A stretch of DNA of 64,000 bases from Phytohabitans rumicis. GTDB lineage: Bacteria; Actinomycetota; Actinomycetes; Mycobacteriales; Micromonosporaceae. Below, one piece after another: positions 33,220 to 41,919 of the stretch. The notes beneath the pieces were generated by a model. The model was given only the letters and a program-made list of their open reading frames with translations, ran no database searches and was not told the origin of the DNA. Every line of letters starts with the position of its first letter. Position 1 is the stretch's first letter. The stretch covers positions 2,418,001-2,482,000 of the forward strand of contig NZ_BLPG01000001.1 of assembly GCF_011764445.1 (NCBI RefSeq). The letters run 5' to 3'. A program made the translations under genes and the position numbers.

Positions 33220-35907
33220 TTACTGCGGCAGGATGTCGCGCAGTTGCGCCCGGTTCGTGATGCCGAGCTTGGGAAACGACCGGTACAGGTGGGTTGCCAC
33301 GGTCCGGGGGGAGACGAAGAGCCGTTCGGCGATCTCGCGGTTGGTCAGGCCCCGGGCGGCGAGCCGGATGATCTGCTGCTGTTGCGGCGTCAGCTCGGCG
33401 AACGCGTCGGGCTCGGCCGGCGCCAGGCTGACGCCCGAGGCGCGCAGCTCGGCCTGGGCCAGCTCCTCCCACGGCCGCGCGCCCAGCCGGTGAAACGTCT
33501 CCAGCGCGGCGAGCAGGTACGGCCGGGCGTCGGCGGCCCGGCGGCGCTGCCGGCGCAGCCACTGGGCGTACTCCAGCTCGGTCTGCGCCCGCTCGAACGG
33601 CCACTGCCGGCCCTCCGGGTCGGCCAGCGCGCCGGCGAAGTGGCGTTCGGCGGCGTCCGGGTCGGCGAGCAGGGCGCGGCCGCGCTCGACCAGCAGGGCG
33701 AGCCGCGGCGAGGCGGTGCCGTCCAGGCGCGCGGCCACCAGGTCCACCACCTGCCGGGCCCGGTCCCGCCGGCCGGTACGCGCCGCCGCGGCGGCCAGCC
33801 CGGCCAGCCCGTAGCAGGACGCGTGGAAGTGCACCGGCGTGCCGTCCGCGTGGAAGAGCATCCGGAGCTGCTCGTACGCCAGCTCGTGGTCGCCGTCCGC
33901 CACCGCGGCCAACCCGGCGGCGTGCCGCGCGCGTACCGCGATGGCCCGGCTCTCCTGCGGGTCGATGGCGGCGAGCGCGGCGGCCGCCTGTCGCCGGCCG
34001 GCGGCGGTGTCCCCGCGTACCCCGGAAAGCTCTGCCTCCAGGGCGTGGGTGGCCGCGGTGACGAGCTCAAGCCGGCCCTCGGCGGCGATCGCGCCCGCCG
34101 CCGCGGCGGCCACCTGTGCCTCCGCCCAGCGCCCCTGATCGGCGTACGCCCACCCGAGGCACAGGTACGTCGATGCGCTCCCGCCCAGCGCGCCCTCGGC
34201 GCGGCGGCCGTCCAGCGCGGCGGTGAGCAGGTCGACCGCGCAGGCGGTGTGGTCGATGGCCCACGCGGCGGCGCCGAGCGCGCCGAGTTGCAGCGAGTCG
34301 CGCACCCCGACCGCGCCGTCGAGGTCGGCGAGCACCTCGGCCCGGCTGCCGAACGGGTCGGTGGCCGCCAGGATCCAGGTGCGCCACGGGTTGCCGGCCG
34401 GCAGCCCGAGCCGGGCGGCCGCGTCGCGCACCCGGTGCCGGTCCTCCTCCTCGCCCACGTGGTACGCGACGAGGGCGGCGTTGACCAGCGCCACGGCGGC
34501 GTGCGGGGTGCCGAGGTCGGCGGTGCGCAGCAGCACCATGAGGGCGGCGCGGTGCCGGGTGGTCTGGGACAGCGCCCAGCCGCGCGAGTGCGACGCCAGC
34601 GCGCGTACGCCGGGGTCGTCGGTGCCGGCGGCGGCCTGCCCGGCCAGCTCCTGGACCCACTCCACCTGCCCGGCGAACGTGGCCGCGTCGGCGCCCAGCG
34701 CGAGCCGCCGGGCCCGCTGCGCCGGGTCCGGGCTGAGCTGGGCCGCCCGTTCCAGCGCGCGGGCCGCGGCCGCGTAGCCGCCGCGCTGCCGGGCCCGCTG
34801 CGCGCTGGCCTCCAGGGCCGCGGCGACCGGCTCGTCCGGCCCGGCGCTGGCCGCGGCGAGGTGCCATGCGCGCCGGTCGGGCTCGTCGCGCAGCGCCATG
34901 GCCAGGGCGAGGTGAGCCTCGCGCCGCGCCACGAGGGGCGCCGCGTGGTAGACGCCGGAGCGCATGAGCGGGTGCCGGAAGCGGACCCGCTGGCCGTCGA
35001 GGCGCACCAGCCCGGCCTCTTCCGCGGCCGCCCAGTCCTCCACGTTCCACTCCAGACCGGCCAGGTCACCGCCGTCCGCGGCGGCGGCCAGCAGGAGCAG
35101 CCGGCGGGTCGGCGCGGGCAGGGCGGCCACCTGGGCGGCGAAGATCCGTTCGAGCCGCTCGGTCAGCGGGAGCGCGTCCGCCTCGATCTCCGCCGCCGTC
35201 TTCGCGAACTCGACCAGCGCGAGGGGGTTGCCGCCGGCCTCGGTGAGCACCCGCAGCCGGGCCCCGCCGGCCGGCGGGCGCGGCTGCCGGTCCAGCAGTT
35301 GGTTGGAGGCGTCCCGGGCCAGCGGTTCGAGCGTGAGCGCGGGCAGACCCCGGTCCAGGCCCGCCGGCGCCGCCGTGCCGCGGGCCGCCAGGAGCGCCGC
35401 GCTGGGCGAGGCGTCGAGCCGCCGCGCCGCGTACGCGAGGGCGTCCAGCGAGCCCCGGTCGATCCACTGTGCATCGTCGACGACCACGAGCACCGGCCGT
35501 TCCTCGGCCAGGTCGGACAGCAGGGTCAGCAGGGCGGCGCCGATCAGCAGCTGGTCGGGCGCCCGCAACCCGTCGCCTTCGAGCCCGAACGCGCCCAGCA
35601 GTGCGGCGCGTTGCCGGTCCGGCAGCCGGGTCGCGGCCTTCAGCACCGGCCCGAGCAGCTGGTGCAGCGCGGCGAAGGCGAGCCCGGTCTCGCGCTCGCT
35701 GCCGTCCGCGCGGAGCACCCGCCACCCGCACGCGCGGGCGTGCGCGGCCGCCGCCTCCAGCAGCGTGCTCTTGCCTATCCCGGCGTCGCCGAGGACCACC
35801 AGCGCCCGCGCGGCGTCCGCGTCGCCGCCGAGGAGCCGGAGTACGGCGTCCAGCTCTCGTTCCCGGCCCACGATGACCGCGGAAAACGAGGCGATTTCAT
35901 GTCTCAA
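33220..35907 (-). CDS. Giant LuxR-family ATP-binding regulator (LAL type)
   Basis: 895 residues. N-terminal AAA: Walker A 'GDAGIGKSTLLEAA' near residue 39, Walker B 'VLVVVDDAQWIDRGSL' near 148. A long helical repeat region follows, then a C-terminal LuxR helix-turn-helix 'LTPQQQQIIRLAARGLTNRE' / 'AERLFVSPRTVATHLYRSF' in the last 65 residues. LAL proteins switch on carbohydrate or secondary-metabolite genes in actinomycetes. The start TTG 35907 is uncertain; a GTG closer to the AAA domain is possible. It is upstream of the RpiR/importer operon on the same strand, and divergent to the unknown gene at 35970. Confidence 0.88.
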   Translation of the reverse strand: MRHEIASFSAVIVGRERELDAVLRLLGGDADAARALVVLGDAGIGKSTLLEAAAAHARACGWRVLRADGSERETGLAFAALHQLLGPVLKAATRLPDRQRAALLGAFGLEGDGLRAPDQLLIGAALLTLLSDLAEERPVLVVVDDAQWIDRGSLDALAYAARRLDASPSAALLAARGTAAPAGLDRGLPALTLEPLARDASNQLLDRQPRPPAGGARLRVLTEAGGNPLALVEFAKTAAEIEADALPLTERLERIFAAQVAALPAPTRRLLLLAAAADGGDLAGLEWNVEDWAAAEEAGLVRLDGQRVRFRHPLMRSGVYHAAPLVARREAHLALAMALRDEPDRRAWHLAAASAGPDEPVAAALEASAQRARQRGGYAAAARALERAAQLSPDPAQRARRLALGADAATFAGQVEWVQELAGQAAAGTDDPGVRALASHSRGWALSQTTRHRAALMVLLRTADLGTPHAAVALVNAALVAYHVGEEEDRHRVRDAAARLGLPAGNPWRTWILAATDPFGSRAEVLADLDGAVGVRDSLQLGALGAAAWAIDHTACAVDLLTAALDGRRAEGALGGSASTYLCLGWAYADQGRWAEAQVAAAAAGAIAAEGRLELVTAATHALEAELSGVRGDTAAGRRQAAAALAAIDPQESRAIAVRARHAAGLAAVADGDHELAYEQLRMLFHADGTPVHFHASCYGLAGLAAAAARTGRRDRARQVVDLVAARLDGTASPRLALLVERGRALLADPDAAERHFAGALADPEGRQWPFERAQTELEYAQWLRRQRRRAADARPYLLAALETFHRLGARPWEELAQAELRASGVSLAPAEPDAFAELTPQQQQIIRLAARGLTNREIAERLFVSPRTVATHLYRSFPKLGITNRAQLRDILPQ

Positions 35908-35929
35908 TGGCTCTACCAGGGCAAAGTGT

Positions 35930-35941
35930 AGTCAAGTGACT
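35930..35941. promoter_or_regulatory. 12-bp palindrome between divergent genes
   Basis: AGTCAAGTGACT lies in the 62 bp between the LuxR-type gene start (35907, minus) and the unknown gene (35970, plus). A site for the LuxR regulator or a separate factor is possible; no further support. Confidence 0.35.
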
Positions 35942-35969
35942 GACGAGCGGCGATGACGAAGATCGCACA

Positions 35970-36566
35970 ATGAAAATCATGAACATACCGGGTGCGCCTT
36001 CGACCGCGGTTGCCCCACCTGTGCTCGACACCACCGGGTACCTGCTGCTCGCGGCCGAAGTGGACGGCCACAGCGGCCCGCCGAGCGAGGCCAAGCGCCG
36101 GCTCGTCGCCGACCTCAAGGGCCGCGCGTCCCAGCTGCGCCGGGACATGTTCGCGAACGTCCTGATCTTCACGGCCTGCCACCTGCGCGCCGACCCGGGC
36201 CTGCTGCCCCGGTACGACGTCGGCGTCCTCATACAAGCCCCTACGGTCGAATCCGCGCATTGGCTCAAGGGCGACCCCGCGTTCGCCGCCCTCTACCAGC
36301 GGGTGCACGAGCCGGCCCGGTCCACCCGCGTCGTGGTCACCTACAACGCCCGCCGCAACGCCTGCGAGTACGGCCCCCGGCTGCCCCGCATCTATGTGCT
36401 GATGCGCTACGTCCTCGGCGACGAGCGCGAGGTCGTGCCGGGCTGGGGCTGGACATACCGCCGGCACCTCTGGACCGACCTGCTCCTCAACCGCGAGCTG
36501 CACCGCTACCTGCGGCCGGGCGGCCAGACCGCCCCGGCCCAGTCGATCATGTACCGCTTGGCCTAG
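35970..36566 (+). CDS. Protein of unknown function, ending in the MITE
   Basis: 198 residues from ATG 35970 (or 35979). No family recognised. The protein is soluble, with 'GYLLLAAEVDGHSGPPSEAK', 'MFANVLIFTACHLRADPG', 'YDVGVLIQAPTVESAHWLKGDPAFAALYQRVHE' in separate strands/helices, a layout reminiscent of dimeric ferredoxin-like (EthD/Dabb) folds, which is a guess. The stop codon TAG at 36564-36566 is made of the TA target site plus the first G of the MITE, so the original C-terminus may have been different. Divergent to the LAL regulator gene. Confidence 0.6.
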   Translation: MKIMNIPGAPSTAVAPPVLDTTGYLLLAAEVDGHSGPPSEAKRRLVADLKGRASQLRRDMFANVLIFTACHLRADPGLLPRYDVGVLIQAPTVESAHWLKGDPAFAALYQRVHEPARSTRVVVTYNARRNACEYGPRLPRIYVLMRYVLGDEREVVPGWGWTYRRHLWTDLLLNRELHRYLRPGGQTAPAQSIMYRLA

Positions 36567-36731
36567 GGCGTGTCTGGTGGATCTTGTGGGTGCGAGGCGA
36601 GGTCCAGGCGGCGGTCCGGTGGTGCTGGGCGGAAGGTCGCATACCGGTGTTGTATGCGGCCTTTCGACCGGTGCCGCCGGTCGTCGTCTGGGCCCGCCGC
36701 AGCCCCACAAAGATCCGCCAGACGCGCCCTA
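36564..36731. mobile_element. MITE with TA target duplication (164 bp)
   Basis: The element spans 36566-36729 and is flanked by TA on both sides (36564-36565, 36730-36731). Terminal inverted repeats of about 25 bp are visible: GGGCGTGTCTGGTGGATC on the left, and the right end reads GGGCGCGTCTGGCGGATC on the opposite strand. The inside is also largely palindromic around GCATACCGG. No transposase gene; such elements are moved in trans by an IS630/Tc1 or IS5-type transposase. Both flanking genes use its TA+G as stop codon. Confidence 0.8.
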
Positions 36732-37973
36732 AAGGACAAAGGCCGTCGCGGGTCCTTCGCCGTCGCCCAGGCGCCGTGCGTCTTCCGGGTCAATTCCGGG
36801 TACGCCGTGCAACTGCTCCGCCGCCCCCAGGACGATCGCGTAGCGGGTGTCGCCGCGCCGGGTGAACCGCACCGGCAGGCCGTCCGCCGTGGTGGCCTCG
36901 GCGGTGGTCCACGGCCGGGTGCCGTAGATCGCCTCGCCGTTGGCCGCCAGCCACCGCCCCACCTCGCGCAGCACGTCCGCCTGCCCGGCCGGGATCTCGC
37001 CGCGGTCGTCCGGGGCCACGCCGAGCAGCAGGTTTCCGTTCTTGCTCACCACGTCGACGAGCAGGTGCACCAGCTCGGTCGCCGACAGCAGCTGCGCCGC
37101 GGTCTCCTGCCTGTTCCAGCCGAACGACAGGCCCAGCCCGCGCACCGTCTCCCACACATGCGGGTCGATGTCGGGCCGGATCTCGTACTCGGGGCTGCGG
37201 ATGTCGCTGTGCTCGGACATGAACCGGTCGTTGACGACGCCGTCCGGCACGCGCGCGTAGTACTCCGCGAACAGCCGCTCCGGGTCGCCGCCGGCCGGGT
37301 AGCCGATGTCGTTCCAGAGCATGCTCGGCTCGTACCGGTCGATCAGCTCGCGCCAGTGCGCGTTGACGTAGCGGGCGTACTCGGGGGTGTTCGGGATGCT
37401 GAACTCCACGTCGATCTGGCGGTGGATCGGCACGTTGCCGAAGGTCCAGTCCAGGCCGCCGGAGTAGTACAGCCCGTACCGCATGCCCTGGGCCCGGACC
37501 GCGGCGCCCAGTTCGCCGACCACGTCGCGCTCCGTCGACCAGCCGTCCCGGTACGGGTTGGGCGTACGCGACGGCCACAGCGCGAACCCGTCGTGGTGCT
37601 TGGTCACGGGTACGACGTACCGGGCGCCGGCCGCGGCGAACAGGTCGGCCCAGCCGGCCGCGTCCCACCCCTCGACGGCCGCCCGGAAGTCGCCGGCGAA
37701 GTCCTCGTACGGCCGGTCGCCGTACACCTCCTTGTGGTGGTGCCAGGTGGGACTGCCCGTCAAAAGGTAGGAGTTTTGATACCACTCCGCGTAACAGTTT
37801 CGGAATAGTGGGTCACTTTCCGGGTCTCCGTCGGGGCTGTGACCACCCTGCGACAACACCCGAACGACCGCGTCATCCAGGGGTGCCCACGCCGGGATCG
37901 AGTAAAGACCCCAGTGGATCATGATGCCGAACTTGGCATCGCGGAACCAATCTGCCGTCACGCGCACCACCAT
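36729..37973 (-). CDS. GH29 alpha-L-fucosidase
   Basis: 414 residues from ATG 37973. GH29 landmarks are 'DWFRDAKFGIMIHWGLYSIP', 'EWYQNSYLL', 'GARYVVPVTKHHDGFALWPS', 'MRYGLYYSGGLDW', and the nucleophile region 'PSMLWNDIGYP', with 'LVDVVSKNGNLLLGVAPDDRGEI' in the C-terminal part. No signal peptide, so it is probably intracellular and removes terminal alpha-L-fucose from imported oligosaccharides. Its final codons 'ATAFVL' end with TAG formed at the MITE insertion site, and the protein lacks the C-terminal beta-sandwich extension of some longer relatives. A 7-1-7 palindrome covers its start. Confidence 0.9.
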   Translation of the reverse strand: MVVRVTADWFRDAKFGIMIHWGLYSIPAWAPLDDAVVRVLSQGGHSPDGDPESDPLFRNCYAEWYQNSYLLTGSPTWHHHKEVYGDRPYEDFAGDFRAAVEGWDAAGWADLFAAAGARYVVPVTKHHDGFALWPSRTPNPYRDGWSTERDVVGELGAAVRAQGMRYGLYYSGGLDWTFGNVPIHRQIDVEFSIPNTPEYARYVNAHWRELIDRYEPSMLWNDIGYPAGGDPERLFAEYYARVPDGVVNDRFMSEHSDIRSPEYEIRPDIDPHVWETVRGLGLSFGWNRQETAAQLLSATELVHLLVDVVSKNGNLLLGVAPDDRGEIPAGQADVLREVGRWLAANGEAIYGTRPWTTAEATTADGLPVRFTRRGDTRYAIVLGAAEQLHGVPGIDPEDARRLGDGEGPATAFVL

Positions 37974-37986
37974 ACATCCGATGTAT
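37972..37986. promoter_or_regulatory. Palindrome covering the fucosidase start
   Basis: ATACATC C GATGTAT, a perfect 7-bp dyad with a one-base centre. It covers the fucosidase start codon and lies in the 31-bp gap to the divergent gene at 38005; binding here would block both. Confidence 0.5.
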
Positions 37987-38004
37987 TTGGCTAAGGCAGT
38001 ATCG

Positions 38005-39777
38005 ATGCCCATGGAAAGTGCGGCGCCCACCGTCGACCGGGAACCCAGTCCAGCCCCGCCACCGGCACGGTCCGGGGTGAGCGCCGCGATCTGGCGCGTC
38101 CTGCGCCACGAGTGGACCCTCGCGGTGCTCGGCGGGCTCCTGCTCGCGGTCGTGCTGACCTGGCCGACCATGCGCCACCCGGCCACCACCATCCCGGGCG
38201 ACCTCGGCGACCCGACCGTGCAGGCGTGGCAGATGGCCTGGGCCGGGCACGCGCTGCTCACCGACCCGCTGCACCTGTGGGACTCGAACACCTTCTACCC
38301 GGAGACGTACACGTACGTGTACACCGACACCCTGCTCGGGTACGCCCCGGCGGGCATGATCGGCTCCGGTGTCGAGGCCGCCATCATCCGCTACAACATC
38401 ATGTACGTCCTGCTCTACGCGCTCGCGTTCATCGGCGCGTACGCCCTGATCCGCCAGCTCGGCGTGGGCCGGGTCGGGGCGGCGGTCGGCGGCATCGCCT
38501 GGGCGTTCTCCCCCTGGCGGCTGGCCCACGGCGGGCACATGAACATCCTGTCCACCGGCGGCATCGCACTGTCCCTGGCCATGCTGGCGCGCGGCCACGG
38601 CTGGTCGCTGACCCACGGCTACCGTCCCGAACTGCGCAAGCCCGGCTGGGTGGTGGCCGGCTGGCTCACCGCCACTTGGCAGATCAGCCTCGGCTTCGGC
38701 ATCGGCCTGCCGTTCGCGTACTTCCTGATCGCCGCCTGCCTGTTGGCCGCCGCGACGTACGCGATCAGCTGGTGGCGGAAGAAGGCCCGGCCGCCGTTCG
38801 GACGGCGCCTGCTCGTCGCGAACATCATCGGTGGCGCGGTCTTCAGTGTCGTCACGGTCTGGATGGCGCTGGCCTACCTGAAGGTCGTCGAGCTGAACCC
38901 GCAGGGCAAGCGCGGTCTGGAGTGGACGGTGCTGTTCTCGCCGCCGCTCAAGGGCTACTTCACCGCGCCGTGGGAGAACTGGTTCTGGGGCGACCGCCAT
39001 ACCGTCGCCCGCGAGCAGCTGGGCTGGGCCGCCGAGATGGCGCTGCTGCCCGGCATCACGCTGATCGTGCTGGCCAGCGCCGGGCTGTTCTTCTCGGTCT
39101 TCAAGCTGCGGCACCGGATCCTGCTCGGCGCCGGCGTCGTCGGCACCGGCCTGCTCGGGCTCGGCGCCAACCTGGGCGACGACGGCGACCCCGGCTACAT
39201 CACGCTGTCCAGGCACCTGCCCGGCTGGGACGCGCTGCGCACGCCCGGGCGGCTGATGATCTGGATCAGCCTGCTGCTGGCCATCCTCGCCGCGGGCGCC
39301 GTGTGCGCGGCCGCCCGCCAGGCGTCCTTGATCAAACAGCCGGCCGCGTTGGTGCTCCGCGCCGCCCTGGTGGTCCCGCTGGCGCTCGTCTTCGTCGAGG
39401 GCATCAACCGGACCCCGCACCCCGTCGTACCGACCGCCCCGGCCGCCATGAGCGCCGCCCGCGAGCCGCTGCTCATCCTGCCCAGCGACGGGCTCCTGGA
39501 GCTCCACTTCATGCTCTGGACGACCGACGGCTTCCCCCGCATCGCGAACGGGTTGGCCGGCTTCGAGCCCACCACGCAGAGCCAGACCCGGGCCGCCACG
39601 GTGTCCTTCCCGGACCCGACGAGCATCGCGTACCTGCGCGGGATCGGCATCAAGGACGTCCTGGTCCTGCCCCACCTCATCACTGGTACGCCGTGGGAGG
39701 CGGTGCCCACCCGCCCGGTGGACGGCCTAGGCATCACCCGCGAGGAAATCGACGGCGCCATCCTCTTCCACCTCTAG
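38005..39777 (+). CDS. Multi-pass membrane protein, GT-C glycosyltransferase-like
   Basis: 590 residues from ATG 38005. It has about ten hydrophobic segments beginning 'EWTLAVLGGLLLAVVLTWPTM', with a conserved first loop 'GDLGDPTVQAWQMAWAGHALL' and 'LWDSNTFYPETYTYVYTDTL', acidic residues at the place where GT-C enzymes bind metal and lipid-linked sugar, then 'AFSPWRLAHGGHMNILSTGG', and a soluble C-terminal part of about 120 residues ('PLLILPSDGLLELHFMLWTT'). This suggests a lipid-phosphosugar-dependent glycosyltransferase; the substrate is unknown. Divergent to the fucosidase with only 31 bp between the starts. Confidence 0.75.
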   Translation: MPMESAAPTVDREPSPAPPPARSGVSAAIWRVLRHEWTLAVLGGLLLAVVLTWPTMRHPATTIPGDLGDPTVQAWQMAWAGHALLTDPLHLWDSNTFYPETYTYVYTDTLLGYAPAGMIGSGVEAAIIRYNIMYVLLYALAFIGAYALIRQLGVGRVGAAVGGIAWAFSPWRLAHGGHMNILSTGGIALSLAMLARGHGWSLTHGYRPELRKPGWVVAGWLTATWQISLGFGIGLPFAYFLIAACLLAAATYAISWWRKKARPPFGRRLLVANIIGGAVFSVVTVWMALAYLKVVELNPQGKRGLEWTVLFSPPLKGYFTAPWENWFWGDRHTVAREQLGWAAEMALLPGITLIVLASAGLFFSVFKLRHRILLGAGVVGTGLLGLGANLGDDGDPGYITLSRHLPGWDALRTPGRLMIWISLLLAILAAGAVCAAARQASLIKQPAALVLRAALVVPLALVFVEGINRTPHPVVPTAPAAMSAAREPLLILPSDGLLELHFMLWTTDGFPRIANGLAGFEPTTQSQTRAATVSFPDPTSIAYLRGIGIKDVLVLPHLITGTPWEAVPTRPVDGLGITREEIDGAILFHL

Positions 39778-39778
39778 T

Positions 39779-39830
39779 GCAAGGAAGGGCACCCTGTTAA
39801 CGCTTTTTGCATAGCAGGGGGCCCTTCCTA
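39779..39830. terminator. Hairpin repeat, family 2, copy C, between convergent genes
   Basis: The sequence is almost the reverse complement of copy B at 12515-12569, with the same loop motif (CGCTTTTTG). It sits between the stops of the membrane protein (39777) and the flavoenzyme (39828), and probably terminates both. Confidence 0.75.
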
Positions 39831-40940
39831 ACCTCCCAGGGCGGAGAGGGCGGCGCGGACGCCGCGGCGACGGACGGCGTCGACCAGGGCGGGTTCGCCG
39901 GCGCAGAAGCGCTTGAAGAGGTGCCAGCCCACCGGGGTCGCCAGCACGGTGTGGAACGTCCCCGGGTGCTTGGCGAACGCCGCGAGCAGCCGCCGGCCGG
40001 CGTGCATCTCCGGGGCGAGCGTCTCCTGCACGGCGACCGGGTACGCGCCGAGGTCGCCGGCCGCCGCGGCCGCCCCGGCGAGCTCGCCCGAGCGCAGCGC
40101 GAAGCTGATGCCCTCGCGCGTCCACGGTTCCAGCAGGCCGGCCGCGTCGCCGGCGACCACCACGCGGCCCTGGCGGAGCGGGGAGTCGTCGGCCCGGCAG
40201 CGGGTCAGGTGGCCCGAGTCGTGCACCGGCTCGATGCCGGACAGGCCCAGCCGCTCGACGAAGCGCCGCAGGTAGCCCTTTGTCTCCTCGCCCTGCCCGC
40301 GCGAGGCGATCACGCCCACGGTGAGCCGGTCGCCCTTGGGGAAGACCCACGCGTACGAGCCGGGGATCGGGCCCCAGTCGAGCAGGAGCCGCCCGCGCCA
40401 CCGCGCTTGCTGGGCCGGCGGGATCGGCAGTTCCACCTCCAGGCCGAGGTCGACCTGGGTGTAGCGGACACCGACGTGACGGGCCGTGATGCCCGATGAG
40501 CCATCCGCTCCGACCACGGCGCGGGCCCGCATCGGCGTACCAGAAGCTAGTCGGACCTCGACGTGGCCGGCGGATTCGTGCAGGCCACGGACGGTGACCC
40601 GCTCGCGGACCTCGGCGCCGGCGTCGGCCGCGGCCTTGCGCAGCGCGTGGTCGAACTCCTCCCGGCGGACCATCGTGAGCAGCCCGTCGTGACGGCGGGT
40701 GAACTCGCGCCGGCCGTCGCAGGTGAACGTGGCCCGGCCGACGCGGTCGTCGGCCGGCACGTCGATGCGGTCCGCGACGGCGGCGAGCGACGTGCCGATC
40801 AGGCCGCCGCCGCAGGTCTTGTAGCGGGGATGCGTGGCCTTTTCGAGTACGACCGTTCGCGCCCCGGCCCGGGCCGCGGCGTGCGCGGCGGACAGCCCGG
40901 CCGGCCCTCCGCCGACAACGGCGACATCCCATGTTTCCAC
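39828..40940 (-). CDS. Geranylgeranyl reductase-family FAD flavoprotein
   Basis: About 370 residues. The FAD-binding Rossmann motif 'WDVAVVGGGPAGLSAAHAAARAG' stands at the N-terminus, then 'PRYKTCGGGLIGTSL' (the Cys-Gly-Gly motif diagnostic for geranylgeranyl reductases), 'RAVVGADGSSGITARH', 'GSYAWVFPKGDRLTVGVI' and 'GRVVVAGDAAGLLEPWTREGI'. The enzymes saturate isoprenoid chains such as menaquinone or lipid side chains with NAD(P)H. GTG 40940 chosen; GTG 40943 or 40958 possible. The nucleoside hydrolase starts divergently 19 bp away, and neither has a ribosome binding site, so both may be leaderless. Confidence 0.88.
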   Translation of the reverse strand: METWDVAVVGGGPAGLSAAHAAARAGARTVVLEKATHPRYKTCGGGLIGTSLAAVADRIDVPADDRVGRATFTCDGRREFTRRHDGLLTMVRREEFDHALRKAAADAGAEVRERVTVRGLHESAGHVEVRLASGTPMRARAVVGADGSSGITARHVGVRYTQVDLGLEVELPIPPAQQARWRGRLLLDWGPIPGSYAWVFPKGDRLTVGVIASRGQGEETKGYLRRFVERLGLSGIEPVHDSGHLTRCRADDSPLRQGRVVVAGDAAGLLEPWTREGISFALRSGELAGAAAAAGDLGAYPVAVQETLAPEMHAGRRLLAAFAKHPGTFHTVLATPVGWHLFKRFCAGEPALVDAVRRRGVRAALSALGG

Positions 40941-40959
40941 CACGAGCAGAATAGCCACC

Positions 40960-41919
40960 GTGGCTTTCCCGATCATCCTCGACTGCGACCCCGGGCACGA
41001 CGACGCGCTGGCCATCATGCTGGCGGCGGCTGACCCGCGACTCAACCTGCTGGCGATCACCACGGTGGCCGGCAACCAGACACTGGACAAGACCACGCTG
41101 AACGCGCGGCGGGTCTGCACGATCGCCGGCATCACCGGCGTGCCGGTCGCGGCCGGGTACGACCGGCCGCTGGTCGGCGAGCTGCATGTCGCCGACGACA
41201 TCCACGGCTCGACCGGCCTGGACGGGCCGGCGTTCGGCGAGCCGACCGTGCCGCTGGCGGACGAGCACGCCGTCGCGCTCATGCGCCGCCTGCTGCTCGC
41301 GCATCCGGAGCCGGTCACGCTGGTGCCGACCGGACCGCTGACCAACGTCGCGGTGCTGCTGCGGGACCATCCCGAGGTACGACCGAAGGTCCGCGAAATC
41401 GTGCTCATGGGCGGCTCGACGGAGCGCGGGAACGTGACGCCGTACGCGGAGTTCAACATCGCGGTGGACCCGGAGGCCGCCGACCTTGTGCTCCGGTCGG
41501 GCCTGCCGGTGACGGTCGTCGGCCTGAACGTCACCCATCAGGCACTCGTGACGCCGGACGTCGTGGCGCGGTTCCGGGCGCTGGGCACGCCGCTCGCCGA
41601 CGCATGTGTCGAGCTGATGACGTTCTTCGCGTCGGCGTACGAGCGGGTTTTCGGACTGCCCGACCCGCCGCTGCACGACCCGGTGGCGATCGCCCGCGTG
41701 ATCGACCCATCGCTGGTGGAGTGCGTGGACGTGCCGGTCGTGGTGGAGCTGACCGGCACGCACACGCGCGGCGCCACGGTGGTCGACCTGCACCACAAGA
41801 CGGGTCTCGCGCCCAACGCCCGGGTGGCGGTGCGGCTGCGGGCCGCGCCGTTCTGGGACCTGGTGGTCGACGCGGTCAGCCGGCTGTCAGGATCCCCAAC
41901 CGCTGGGTCGCCCGGGTGA
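40960..41919 (+). CDS. Nucleoside hydrolase
   Basis: 319 residues from GTG 40960. It has the canonical metal-binding 'ILDCDPGHDDALAIMLAA', 'LLAITTVAGNQTLDKTTLNA', 'LVPTGPLTNVAVLLRDHPEV', 'EIVLMGGSTERGNVTPYAEFNIAVDPEAA' and active-site His in 'LHDPVAIARVIDP'. It hydrolyses ribonucleosides to base and ribose. Unlike the paralogue at 13894, the frame is intact and DPGHDDA is standard. The 3' end overlaps the helicase gene on the other strand by 44 bases. Confidence 0.92.
   Translation: MAFPIILDCDPGHDDALAIMLAAADPRLNLLAITTVAGNQTLDKTTLNARRVCTIAGITGVPVAAGYDRPLVGELHVADDIHGSTGLDGPAFGEPTVPLADEHAVALMRRLLLAHPEPVTLVPTGPLTNVAVLLRDHPEVRPKVREIVLMGGSTERGNVTPYAEFNIAVDPEAADLVLRSGLPVTVVGLNVTHQALVTPDVVARFRALGTPLADACVELMTFFASAYERVFGLPDPPLHDPVAIARVIDPSLVECVDVPVVVELTGTHTRGATVVDLHHKTGLAPNARVAVRLRAAPFWDLVVDAVSRLSGSPTAGSPG

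Noticed and set aside
30213-35931. Very long plus-strand open frames (about 900 codons) opposite the importer genes and the LAL regulator
   Set aside because: Antisense shadows of high-GC genes: amino-acid content dominated by Arg, Gly, Ala, His, with no recognisable domain, while the minus strand encodes clear families.
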